This document shows, in pieces, positions 32,285 to 39,688 of a stretch of DNA of 39,688 bases. Below the pieces are notes generated by a model. That model saw nothing but the letters and a program-made list of their open reading frames with translations. It was not told the origin of the DNA and made no database searches. The stretch covers positions 1,098,035 to 1,137,722 of the forward strand of contig NZ_JWJD01000001.1 of NCBI RefSeq assembly GCF_000820505.1, in the 5' to 3' direction. This DNA comes from Geoalkalibacter ferrihydriticus DSM 17813. GTDB taxonomy: Bacteria > Desulfobacterota > Desulfuromonadia > Desulfuromonadales > Geoalkalibacteraceae. Position numbers and translations under genes: made by a program. Within the stretch, counting starts at the first letter, position 1. Every line of letters starts with the position of its first letter.

Positions 32285-33145
32285 GTGGGAAAACATCGCG
32301 AATTCAGATACTCCCTGTTCTGGAACCTGTGCCTGATCACCGTCGGGTCATTTATTCAGGCCGTGGGTTTCAAGGCAATTGCCGCCGATCATGGCTTTGT
32401 GCCGAGCGGACTGTTCGGGGTTGCGGCCCTCTTTGAATATCAGACCGGATTTCTCAACGCCGGTTTCTGGTATCTGTTGTTCAACGTGCCCATGTTCATC
32501 CTTGGCTTTCTGCTGATCACCCGCCGCTTTCTCGGTTACAGCTTCGTCTCCATGCTGGTCATCTCCCTGGCTTACATGCTGGTGGATTTCCGCATCGATA
32601 TCCAGAACCAGCTTTACGCGGCGGTCTGCTTCGGCGTCGTCGCCGGTTCGGGCGCGGGCATGGTGCTGCGCTCGCTGGGGTCCAACGGCGGGCTTGACGT
32701 GGTGGCGGTGATCCTTAATCAGCGCTACAATATTGGTGTCGGAAAGACCTACTTCGCCTTCAACTTTGTGCTGTTTTCCTTCAGTTTCGCGCATCTTGAC
32801 AATGATCTGGTGATCGCCTCGCTGATTGCCGCCTTCGTCGCTTCGGTCGCTGTCGAATACTGTCTGTCCATGTTCAATCAGCGTAAACTCTGCCTTATCA
32901 TTTCCACCCGCAGCCCGGAAATCGCCGACAAGGTCATGGCCAAGCTCAAGGTCGGCGCCACTTTTCTTGAAGGCATGGGAGCTTTCAAGAAAGAGCCGCG
33001 GCGGGTGCTCATGGTGGTGACCAACAACATCCAGCTCAAACGGCTGGAAGAGATCGCCTTCACCACCGATCCGCATGCGCTGTTCATTGTTGAAAATACC
33101 TTCAACGTCATCGGATCGACCTTTTCGCGGCGTAAAATCTATTAA
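32285..33145 (+). CDS. YitT family membrane protein (DUF161 + DUF2179)
   Basis: The 286-aa protein has a five- or six-helix N-terminal membrane domain (about residues 10-195). It contains the paired family motifs VGFKAIAADHGFVPSGLFG and RSLGSNGGLDVVAVILN. A C-terminal soluble DUF2179 domain follows (about 205-286: CLIISTRSPEIADKVMAKL, EPRRVLMVVTNNIQLKRLEE, HALFIVENTFNVIGSTF). The start is GTG at 32285, ideally placed behind AGGAGG. Transport substrate unknown. A separate transcription unit from the M42 gene. Confidence 0.88.
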   Translation: MGKHREFRYSLFWNLCLITVGSFIQAVGFKAIAADHGFVPSGLFGVAALFEYQTGFLNAGFWYLLFNVPMFILGFLLITRRFLGYSFVSMLVISLAYMLVDFRIDIQNQLYAAVCFGVVAGSGAGMVLRSLGSNGGLDVVAVILNQRYNIGVGKTYFAFNFVLFSFSFAHLDNDLVIASLIAAFVASVAVEYCLSMFNQRKLCLIISTRSPEIADKVMAKLKVGATFLEGMGAFKKEPRRVLMVVTNNIQLKRLEEIAFTTDPHALFIVENTFNVIGSTFSRRKIY

Positions 33146-33160
33146 AACGCAGGCTTTTTC

Positions 33161-33189
33161 TTGACAGGTGCGCGGGCAGAAGGCAAAAT
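33161..33189 (+). promoter_or_regulatory. Sigma-70 promoter of the RCKP gene
   Basis: TTGACA (33161-33166), 17-bp spacer, CAAAAT (33184-33189). A start site near 33196 gives a leader of about 40 nt to the ATG at 33237. Confidence 0.6.
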
Positions 33190-33236
33190 GCGACAAGTTT
33201 TGTCTTCAATCATTCTTCAGAAAAGGAGATAAACCC

Positions 33237-33344
33237 ATGGCTGTCTGGCAGTGTGAAAAGTGCAAAACCGAGCGCGAAGGTCGCTGTAAACCAAAGAAAT
33301 GTGCCAAATGCAACGAACAGACGGTGTTTGTCAAGAAAGATTGA
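33237..33344 (+). CDS. RCKP-type rubredoxin-like mini-protein
   Basis: The 35-aa protein has two CxxC pairs: CEKC (6-9) and CAKC (22-25), with the signature RCKPKKC between. It fits the RCKP-type rubredoxin-like zinc-ribbon family, which also occurs as a terminal domain on other proteins; here it stands alone. Four cysteines should bind one Fe or Zn. AAAAGGAG precedes the ATG with good spacing, a sigma-70 promoter lies 48 bp upstream and a strong terminator follows, so it is a complete monocistronic gene. Confidence 0.85.
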   Translation: MAVWQCEKCKTEREGRCKPKKCAKCNEQTVFVKKD

Positions 33345-33407
33345 GTTGTGGCTGTTCCAAGGTTGACCGTCGGCCGCCAACCAGACTAAAATTATAGATA
33401 TGACCCG

Positions 33408-33438
33408 ACGGGCCGGTTTTCCGGCCCGTTGTTTTTGT
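33408..33438 (+). terminator. Intrinsic terminator of the RCKP gene
   Basis: ACGGGCCGG (33408-33416), TTTT loop, CCGGCCCGT (33421-33429), then TGTTTTTG. A 9-bp G+C-rich perfect stem with T tract, 64 bp after the RCKP stop and just upstream of prfC. Confidence 0.9.
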
Positions 33439-33479
33439 GTCGGAAATTCAACAAAGCTCAAAGCAAGGAAAAGTCAGCA

Positions 33480-35066
33480 GTGAAAAAGCACAATCAGAAC
33501 GAAATCGAACGTCGTCGCACCTTCGGCATCATCAGTCACCCCGATGCCGGCAAAACCACCCTCACCGAGAAATTGCTTCTGTTTGGCGGCGCCATTCAGA
33601 TGGCTGGTGCCATCAAGGCGCGCAAAGCCTCGCGTCACGCCACCAGTGACTGGATGGCGGTGGAGCAGGAACGCGGCATCTCCGTGACCAGTTCGGTGAT
33701 GAAGTTCAATTACCGGGATTTCGAGATCAATCTCCTCGATACCCCCGGTCACCAGGATTTTTCCGAAGACACCTATCGCGTTCTGACTGCTGTTGACAGC
33801 GCCGTCATGGTCATCGACAGTGCCAAGGGTGTCGAAACCCAGACACGCAAACTGATGGAGGTATGCCGCATGCGCAATACCCCCATCATCACCTTTATCA
33901 ACAAGCTTGACCGCGAAGGCCGCGAACCCCTAGACCTGCTCGCCGACATCGAAGAAACCCTGCAGATTGAATGTGCGCCCCTGTCCTGGCCCATCGGCAT
34001 GGGCAAACGCTTTAAGGGCACCTACAATCTCTACAAAAAGGAGCTCAACCTTTTTACCCCCGGCGAGGAGCGCCTCGGTCGTGGCGTCGTTACGATCCAC
34101 GATCTCAATGACCCGCGCCTCGACGAACTGCTCGGCGATCAGGCCGACGAATTGCGCGCCGATATCGAACTGCTGGAAGGCGCGGCCAATCCCTTTGAAC
34201 TTGAGGAGTATCTCAAGGGCAATCAGACACCGGTGTTTTTCGGCAGCGCGGTCAACAATTTCGGTGTGCGCGAAATGCTCAATGCCTTTGTCGAAATCGC
34301 CCCGGCACCAGGACCGCGAGCGACGGAAACCCGTGAGGTCTCTCCCTATGAAGATCAGTTCAGCGGCTTTGTCTTCAAGATCCAGGCAAACATGGACCCT
34401 GCGCACCGCGACCGCATCGCCTTTCTGCGCGTCTGTTCGGGTAAGTTCACCCGTGGCATGAAGGTGCGCCATCACCGCATCGGCAAGGACGTCAATCTGT
34501 CCAATGCAACCATCTTCATGGCCCAGGACCGGGCCAACGTGGAAGAGGCCTACCCCGGCGACATCATTGGTATTCACAATCACGGCACCATTAAGGTCGG
34601 CGACACCTTCAGCGACAAGGAACCCCTCAAGTTCACGGGCATTCCCAGCTTTGCACCTGAGCATTTCCGCCGGGTGCGCCTGAAAAATCCCCTCAAGGCG
34701 AAACAGTTGCAGAAAGGCCTGTTGCAACTCTCCGAGGAGGGCGCGGTGCAGGTGTTTCGGTCGTTGTTCGGCAGTGATTTCATCCTCGGCGCGGTCGGTG
34801 TGCTGCAGTTCGATGTGACGATGGCGCGACTCAAGGATGAGTACGGCGTCGACGCCGTTTATGAGGGTGTCGATTATGCCACCGCCCGTTGGGTGGCGTG
34901 CGAGGATCGCAAGAAGCTCGAAGAGTTTGAAAAAAGGAACCAGACCAATCTCGCCTGGGATTCCGAAGAAAATCTCACCTACCTGGCTTCAAGTGAATGG
35001 CGCCTCAATTACGTTGCCGAACAGTGGCCCGGTGTTGAGTTCCTGAAAACCCGCGAACATGCATAA
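33480..35066 (+). CDS. prfC: Peptide chain release factor 3
   Basis: This 528-aa ribosome-dependent GTPase recycles RF1/RF2 after termination (E. coli RF3 has 529 aa). G domain motifs: HPDAGKTT (G1), the switch region [10 protein letters not shown] (G2), DTPGHQDF (G3), NKLDRE (G4), followed by domains II and III ([24 protein letters not shown]). The start is the GTG at 33480, 10 nt after AAGGA, matching the family N-terminus; the open frame upstream to 33429 runs into the terminator. Single gene, convergent with the histidine kinase. Confidence 0.96.
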   Translation: MKKHNQNEIERRRTFGIISHPDAGKTTLTEKLLLFGGAIQMAGAIKARKASRHATSDWMAVEQERGISVTSSVMKFNYRDFEINLLDTPGHQDFSEDTYRVLTAVDSAVMVIDSAKGVETQTRKLMEVCRMRNTPIITFINKLDREGREPLDLLADIEETLQIECAPLSWPIGMGKRFKGTYNLYKKELNLFTPGEERLGRGVVTIHDLNDPRLDELLGDQADELRADIELLEGAANPFELEEYLKGNQTPVFFGSAVNNFGVREMLNAFVEIAPAPGPRATETREVSPYEDQFSGFVFKIQANMDPAHRDRIAFLRVCSGKFTRGMKVRHHRIGKDVNLSNATIFMAQDRANVEEAYPGDIIGIHNHGTIKVGDTFSDKEPLKFTGIPSFAPEHFRRVRLKNPLKAKQLQKGLLQLSEEGAVQVFRSLFGSDFILGAVGVLQFDVTMARLKDEYGVDAVYEGVDYATARWVACEDRKKLEEFEKRNQTNLAWDSEENLTYLASSEWRLNYVAEQWPGVEFLKTREHA

Positions 35067-35072
35067 AATCAG

Positions 35073-35137
35073 GCGCAAGGGAGTAGGGAGCCACAGGCTT
35101 TTTCATTCTTCGGTCTTTTCTCAGTTCCCTTGCGCTT
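35073..35137. terminator. Inverted repeat between converging prfC and kinase genes
   Basis: GCGCAAGGGA (35073-35082) pairs with TCCCTTGCGC (35128-35137) across a 45-nt loop that contains CTTTTTC. The right arm lies in the last codons of the kinase gene. Weak evidence for a shared transcript end. Confidence 0.3.
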
Positions 35138-37238
35138 TGCTTCCCTCCAGCGGCAGGCTGAAATAAAAGGTGCTGCCGACACCGGTCTCGCTTTCCACCC
35201 ACACCTCTCCGCCATGGGACTTGATGACTTCTCGTACCAGACTCAATCCCAGGCCGATGCCGCCGGGCATGCGTCTGTCGCTTTCGTCGACCCGATAAAA
35301 ACGCTCAAATATCCGCTCGCGCATTTGACTGGGGATGCCCATTCCCTGATCTTGCACTGAAATAACGATACGCTCCTTTTCGACCTGCGCGCTGAGCATG
35401 ACGTTGCCGCCCTCCGGTGAATATTTTATGGCATTGGAGAGCAGATTTTTCAGGGCTTGCATGAGCCGTTTCTCGTCGACCTGCACCTTCGGCAGCTGCT
35501 CGGGGCACTGGATGTTGACCTGATGCTTTTTCGAGGTTACCTTGAAAAGGTGCGCAGTTTCGTGCAGCAGGGAACAGATGTCGAGTTTCTTGAAGTGGTA
35601 GCTCTCGACCTGGGCCTGAAGGCGTTGCAGATCGAGAAAGTTGCTGACCAGTTCGTTGAGGCGCTCGGTTTCACGATAAATCGTCTGCAGGTAATCGATC
35701 TGCTGTGCGCGCTCGACGGGATTCTCCAGCATAAATTCGACAAAACCGAGCATGGCGGTCAAGGGTGTGCGCATTTCGTGGCTGACCGAGGAAATCATTT
35801 CATCCTTGATGCGCTCCATTTTTTTCTGCTCGCTGACATCCTGAGCGACGAGGACGCCACCCCAAAGGGTATTGTCATCGTCAAACAGGGGGTAACAGGC
35901 AACGTGAAACCAACGATCGACTTCGGCTAAATGTCGCTCGCCACACTGCGCCTCCTTCTCCGCGACCATGCGACAGAACAGGCACTCAGGCGGTGGTTTG
36001 TCAAAGCCGAACAGTCTCCGGCACCCCGTCTCCGCTTTTTCCCCGGGCGCAAGCTCCTGGAGAAGCTGGGCGGTGGCATGGTTCATTTTGAGAAGATTTC
36101 CCTGGATGTCGCGGATGGCAACAGCGTCGGTTATTGCTTCAAAGGTTCGTTCCCATTCCCGCTGGCTGCGCAAAAGACTGATTTCGGCTTTTTTGCGCTC
36201 ACTGATCTCCTGCTTGAGATCGCGGTTGAGATTGTCGAGTTCCTCCGCAAAGACCATGACCCGGCCGGTCATGGGCCGCAACAGAACGAGCATGCCCAGG
36301 GTGGCCAGCGCGGTCAGCAGCAACACGAGGCCGGCGACGGTGAAAACCTGTTTGCGCACCGGAGCCATGAGTTCCTGCTGCTCTTTGGTAACAAGCAGCG
36401 CCCAATCCGAGCCAGAGACAGGAGCGAATGCCACAACCCTCTTGCCGGCGCTCCCATCGGCGGGGATGCGCATGTCACCCGTCTCGCCGGAAGTCGCCCT
36501 GGATATGGCCGCTTGCAGGTGGGAATCGTCTAGGCGCAGGTTGTAGATTTCATCCTTGCCGCGATGGCTTGGAAAGAAAAGAACCGTAGTGTTCTCAGTC
36601 TGACGCGCCAGAAAACTCTCGCCGCTGATGCCCAGAGCAGTCGGGTTCCAGAGGATGCGTTGCAGATTTGTCGTGGTGAACATGACGAGGTCGTAGCCCA
36701 GCGGCTGCTGAGTATCGTCAAAGATTGTTCCCCTCACCACCAGAAAGAGCTGATCTTCAAGCAGGATCGGATCCAGAATCTGGATATGTGGAATCGCACC
36801 ACCCAGGATAGGCAGAATTTCGACGGGAACAACCTGGCCGACCTCGGCTATTACGCGACCATCGCGGTCGGTGCGGGTGATGCCGACCGCCTCGATGGAC
36901 GTGGCCAATGCATCCTTGAGAATGGCTCTGGTGGCACTGCTTACCTGCTCGAAAGGCAGACGCTCAGCGAGGTGGTGCGCAAGATATTGGCGGGCAGCGC
37001 TGCGCGAATTGATCTGCCGGGTGATTTCCACCATGCGTGCCAAATATTCCTCAACCGCCAGGGAGCGAATTTCCGCGGCGTGAATCAGGTGTCTTTCGGC
37101 GGAACCCCGCATCCAGTTGATAAGAGGAATGATGCTCAGCAGTGAAATGATGAGCAGGGCGGCGAGAGTGTAGATTACGGATGATAGAAGAATTTTTTTG
37201 CGCAGACCCTTTATGGCATAATGCGAAGGCTGGCCCAT
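35121..37238 (-). CDS. Membrane sensor histidine kinase (periplasmic sensor, PAS, HisKA, HATPase)
   Basis: The 705-aa protein has a TM helix (about 15-41), a ~250-residue periplasmic double-Cache-like domain (45-295), a second TM helix (297-320), a coiled coil, a PAS domain (about 362-470), HisKA with H487 in SVSHEMRTPL, and HATPase with NLLSNAIKYS, DQGMGIP and GGIGLGLSLV. The PAS domain holds a cysteine set C406, C419, C422, C432 (PPPECLFC) that could bind metal or sense redox state. No response regulator is adjacent, so it is an orphan. The ATG at 37236-37238 has only a weak RBS. The periplasmic ligand is unknown. Confidence 0.9.
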   Translation of the reverse strand: MGQPSHYAIKGLRKKILLSSVIYTLAALLIISLLSIIPLINWMRGSAERHLIHAAEIRSLAVEEYLARMVEITRQINSRSAARQYLAHHLAERLPFEQVSSATRAILKDALATSIEAVGITRTDRDGRVIAEVGQVVPVEILPILGGAIPHIQILDPILLEDQLFLVVRGTIFDDTQQPLGYDLVMFTTTNLQRILWNPTALGISGESFLARQTENTTVLFFPSHRGKDEIYNLRLDDSHLQAAISRATSGETGDMRIPADGSAGKRVVAFAPVSGSDWALLVTKEQQELMAPVRKQVFTVAGLVLLLTALATLGMLVLLRPMTGRVMVFAEELDNLNRDLKQEISERKKAEISLLRSQREWERTFEAITDAVAIRDIQGNLLKMNHATAQLLQELAPGEKAETGCRRLFGFDKPPPECLFCRMVAEKEAQCGERHLAEVDRWFHVACYPLFDDDNTLWGGVLVAQDVSEQKKMERIKDEMISSVSHEMRTPLTAMLGFVEFMLENPVERAQQIDYLQTIYRETERLNELVSNFLDLQRLQAQVESYHFKKLDICSLLHETAHLFKVTSKKHQVNIQCPEQLPKVQVDEKRLMQALKNLLSNAIKYSPEGGNVMLSAQVEKERIVISVQDQGMGIPSQMRERIFERFYRVDESDRRMPGGIGLGLSLVREVIKSHGGEVWVESETGVGSTFYFSLPLEGSKAQGN

Positions 37239-37415
37239 GGGTTATCTTTCTCATGCCACGGCCGCAGCCGTAGAGGTCTGTGAGAGGTTGACGGAAATTT
37301 CTCGCTTTCTTCAAATTTAGCAGGCGGCGCGGCTGCGGCAAGGGGCAGGCGCGCAAACGTCGAAATTTATCTTGTAAGCCGTATCGTTTTGAGGCTTCAG
37401 AAAGAGGGGTAGCTG

Positions 37416-38819
37416 ATGGAAGAGGTGCCGATGACGCAGGGGCGTACGCGTATAAATCGAGCATTAAGCGGTGAGGTTCCCCCTGGCCCGCTGCTGGTCA
37501 AGGGCTGGGTGCGTACCGTGCGCCGTACCAAGAATCTGACCTTTGTCGCGCTCAACGATGGGTCCTGTCTGGAAAGTTTACAGATTGTCGTCGATACGGA
37601 CCTGCCTGGATATGCTGAATCCACCAACCTTGGAACCGGTGCCTGTGTCGAGGCGCGCGGAGAATTGGTGGCCTCCCCCGCAGCGGGGCAGCCGTGGGAA
37701 TTGCATGCCCATGAACTGAGAGTTCTCGGTGCCGCGGATGCGGATTACCCTTTGCAGAAAAAGCGGCACGGGTTTGAGTACCTGCGCTCCATTGCCCATT
37801 TGCGTCTGCGCTCCAATACTTTCGGGGCGGTCTTTCGCGTGCGCTCGGCTTTGTCCTTCGCTATTCACCGCTTTTTCCAGGAACGCGGCTTTCTGTATGT
37901 GCAAACGCCCATCATCACCGCCAATGATTGCGAGGGAGCGGGGGAGATGTTTCGGGTCAGCACCCTCGATCCTATCGATCCTCCACGCCTGGACGGAGCC
38001 GTTGACTGGACTCGGGATTTTTTTGGGGAACGCACCGGATTGACGGTCAGCGGACAGTTGCAGGGTGAAGCCTTTGCCTGTGCGTTCAGCGACATCTACA
38101 CCTTCGGGCCGACCTTTCGCGCCGAGAATTCCAATACCAGTCGTCATGCCGCCGAATTCTGGATGATCGAGCCGGAGATGGCTTTTGCCGATCTAGCCGC
38201 CGATTGCCGGCTTGCCGCTGACTTTATTCAATATTTGTGTCGTTACGCTTTGGATAATTGCTCGGAAGATCTGAAGTTTTTCGATAATTTTGTTGAGAAG
38301 GGGTTGATCGAAAAGCTTGGGTCCCTGGCGGATGCCGAGTTTCAGCAGTTGACCTACACGGACGCCATCAAGGAATTACAGGCTTCGGGTCGGACATTCG
38401 AATTTTCCCCCGTCTGGGGATCCGATCTGCAGTCGGAGCACGAACGTTTTCTCAGCGAGCAGGTCGTCAAGGGGCCACTGTTCGTTACCGACTATCCCAA
38501 GGACATCAAGGCCTTCTATATGCGCCTCAATGACGATGGCAAAACCGTTGCTGCCATGGACTGCCTGGTGCCGCGCGTCGGAGAGATCATCGGTGGCTCG
38601 CAGCGCGAAGAGCGCCTCGATGTCCTCGCGCAACGCATGCGCGAGGCCGGCATCGCTCCCGAGAGCCTGGGGTGGTTCCTTGACCTGCGGCGTTGGGGCA
38701 CGTGCCCCCATGCGGGTTTTGGTCTGGGCTTTGAGCGTCTGCTCATGTATGTCACCGGAATGACCAATATCCGCGACGTCATTCCCTTTCCCCGTACTCC
38801 CGGCAACGCCCGGTTCTGA
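37416..38819 (+). CDS. asnS: Asparaginyl-tRNA synthetase
   Basis: This 467-aa class IIb synthetase charges tRNA-Asn. An N-terminal OB-fold anticodon-binding domain (about residues 20-110: [25 protein letters not shown]) precedes the catalytic core. Class II motifs: [21 protein letters not shown] (motif 1 region), [22 protein letters not shown] (motif 2), and [15 protein letters not shown] with [10 protein letters not shown] (motif 3). The ENSNTSRH loop favours Asn over Asp. The ATG at 37416 is preceded by AGAGGGG; the ATG at 37431 behind GAGG is a possible alternative. Single gene. Confidence 0.95.
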   Translation: MEEVPMTQGRTRINRALSGEVPPGPLLVKGWVRTVRRTKNLTFVALNDGSCLESLQIVVDTDLPGYAESTNLGTGACVEARGELVASPAAGQPWELHAHELRVLGAADADYPLQKKRHGFEYLRSIAHLRLRSNTFGAVFRVRSALSFAIHRFFQERGFLYVQTPIITANDCEGAGEMFRVSTLDPIDPPRLDGAVDWTRDFFGERTGLTVSGQLQGEAFACAFSDIYTFGPTFRAENSNTSRHAAEFWMIEPEMAFADLAADCRLAADFIQYLCRYALDNCSEDLKFFDNFVEKGLIEKLGSLADAEFQQLTYTDAIKELQASGRTFEFSPVWGSDLQSEHERFLSEQVVKGPLFVTDYPKDIKAFYMRLNDDGKTVAAMDCLVPRVGEIIGGSQREERLDVLAQRMREAGIAPESLGWFLDLRRWGTCPHAGFGLGFERLLMYVTGMTNIRDVIPFPRTPGNARF

Positions 38820-38824
38820 ACGCA

Positions 38825-38853
38825 GCAAGGGCCGCGCACCGCGCGGCCCTTGC
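38825..38853. terminator. Strong hairpin between asnS and cheW
   Basis: A 13-bp perfect stem GCAAGGGCCGCGC / GCGCGGCCCTTGC with a 3-nt loop begins 6 bp after the asnS stop. No T-run follows on either strand, so efficiency as an intrinsic terminator is uncertain; it is placed to serve both converging genes. Confidence 0.6.
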
Positions 38854-38883
38854 CATGCCACTTAATCAATCTTCTCTTGTCAC

Positions 38884-39408
38884 TTAAAAAAGTTCCGCGC
38901 CCTGCGCCCCGACGCCTTGCAACGCCTGTTCATCATAGAGCAGGTGGTTGACGTCGAGGAGAATCTTGACTTCCTGCCCAATCTTGCCCATGCCCTGAAT
39001 GTAGCGACTGGCGGCTGCCCGGCTGGAACGCGGCGGCGGCTCGATCTGATCTTCGGGGATGTCGGCAACCTCACTGACTTCATCCACAACCAAACCGACT
39101 GCGGTGCCGTTGACGTTGACCACGATGATGCACGTGCGGTCGTTGTATTCGCGCGGCGGCATCAGGAAGCGCATGCGCACGTCCATGACCGGAATGACCT
39201 TGCCGCGCAGGTTTATCACGCCTTTGACGAACTCGGGCATGTCGGGCACTTCGGTAATCTTCTGGATGCCGATGATCTCGGTGACAAAACGGATTTCAAT
39301 GCCGTAGTCCTCATCGGCCAGGTGAAAGGTCAGAAACTTGCCTTTCTGAGTGTCCTCGTCTTCCCCCAGATGGCTGTTCAGAGCCAGTCGGTCCTGTGCT
39401 TGCGTCAT
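38884..39408 (-). CDS. cheW: Chemotaxis coupling protein CheW
   Basis: The 174-aa protein is a single CheW domain linking chemoreceptors to the CheA kinase. Family segments: KFLTFHLADEDYGIEIRFVTEII, FVKGVINLRGKVIPVMDVR, RTCIIVVNVNGTAVGLVVDEVSEV and ILLDVNHLL. A 20-residue polar N-terminus and short C-terminal tail are extra. AAGGAGACAGCC precedes the ATG at 39406-39408. No other chemotaxis gene is present in the window, so its receptor set cannot be told. Confidence 0.95.
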   Translation of the reverse strand: MTQAQDRLALNSHLGEDEDTQKGKFLTFHLADEDYGIEIRFVTEIIGIQKITEVPDMPEFVKGVINLRGKVIPVMDVRMRFLMPPREYNDRTCIIVVNVNGTAVGLVVDEVSEVADIPEDQIEPPPRSSRAAASRYIQGMGKIGQEVKILLDVNHLLYDEQALQGVGAQGAELF

Positions 39409-39510
39409 GGCTGTCTCCTTTTTTGCCTCTCCTGAAACCTTGGACAGGGATTGTCGGAATTTTGCTCCAAGGGCAACAGGATTTTTTTGTAAGATGCCTT
39501 CAATTAAAGC

Positions 39511-39539
39511 AATATAATTGCAAAGAGGGCATAGGTCAA
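39511..39539 (-). promoter_or_regulatory. Sigma-70 promoter of cheW
   Basis: The minus strand reads TTGACC (39534-39539), 17-bp spacer, TATATT (39511-39516). A start site near 39504 gives a ~95-nt leader. Confidence 0.65.
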
Positions 39540-39583
39540 GGGAAAAACCATGGATAGCTTGGGAGGCGAGACTTAAAAATCAT

Positions 39584-39688
39584 GTAACTGTTCAGCATGT
39601 ACCGCAGGGTACGGCGGCATCGCGTGCGGCAAAAACTCACCTGCGGCTCAAACATTTGCCGCAGCACTCAACCGCCGCACCCTGCGGT
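39584..39688. repeat. Palindromic MITE/ERIC-like repeat, copy 8 (cut by window end)
   Basis: It begins GTAACTGTTCAGC and is the near-identical reverse complement of 1-134 over its visible 105 bp; the last ~30 bp are missing at the window edge. Confidence 0.85.

Overview
The window looks like a G+C-rich chromosomal contig from a bacterium of the Desulfuromonadales (Geobacter / Desulfuromonas / Geoalkalibacter group). This is inferred from gene content and protein style: a DRTGG-domain P-loop protein, RCKP-type mini-rubredoxin, NAGGN-trio M42 peptidase, long PAS/HAMP proteins and sigma-54 promoters. No rRNA, tRNA or CRISPR array was seen. The two ends carry near-identical copies of one ~134-bp palindromic repeat in opposite orientation, as expected if a draft contig broke at a dispersed repeat.

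Layout. 0-5.4 kb: DRTGG/BioD-like P-loop protein (-), Nudix hydrolase (+), a membrane PAS protein fused to a DnaQ-type exonuclease (-), and GMP reductase (+). 5.4-7.2 kb: four tiny paralogous membrane proteins on the minus strand, arranged as two copies of a two-gene cassette. Each cassette has its own sigma-54-type promoter, and a fifth 36-aa membrane peptide lies between them. 7.6-8.4 kb: a discoidin-like protein and a membrane/zinc-ribbon protein. 8.5-11.2 kb: a B12-binding-type radical SAM enzyme followed by a cysteine-free protein carrying five EPAH motifs, a candidate enzyme/substrate pair. 11.4-12.4 kb: murB. 12.6-18.8 kb: a complete pgaABCD operon for poly-N-acetylglucosamine export, deacetylation and synthesis, with every junction overlapping. 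18.8-20.3 kb: 9-bp tandem repeats, a YqhA-like membrane protein and a hemolysin III/PAQR protein whose 3' end is duplicated nearby. 20.4-26.2 kb: gltB-gltD glutamate synthase. 26.5-28.9 kb: malQ, then a membrane protein translationally coupled to a 57-aa membrane peptide.

29.0-31.0 kb is a scar: a deletion remnant of a REP-associated (Y1) transposase element bounded by 20-bp inverted repeats, an AT-rich orphan Rhs tip with a coupled immunity-like gene, and a 5'-truncated ATP-grasp gene of the NAGGN osmolyte pathway. The NAGGN M42 peptidase gene that follows is intact. 32.3-39.4 kb: YitT-family protein, RCKP mini-rubredoxin, release factor 3 (prfC), a sensor histidine kinase, asnS and cheW.

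The least explained items are the EPAH-repeat/radical SAM pair, the sigma-54-driven duplicated small membrane protein cassettes, the dispersed GTAACTGTTCAGC-ended palindromes that sit close to gene 3' ends, and the Rhs/transposon scar in the NAGGN locus.
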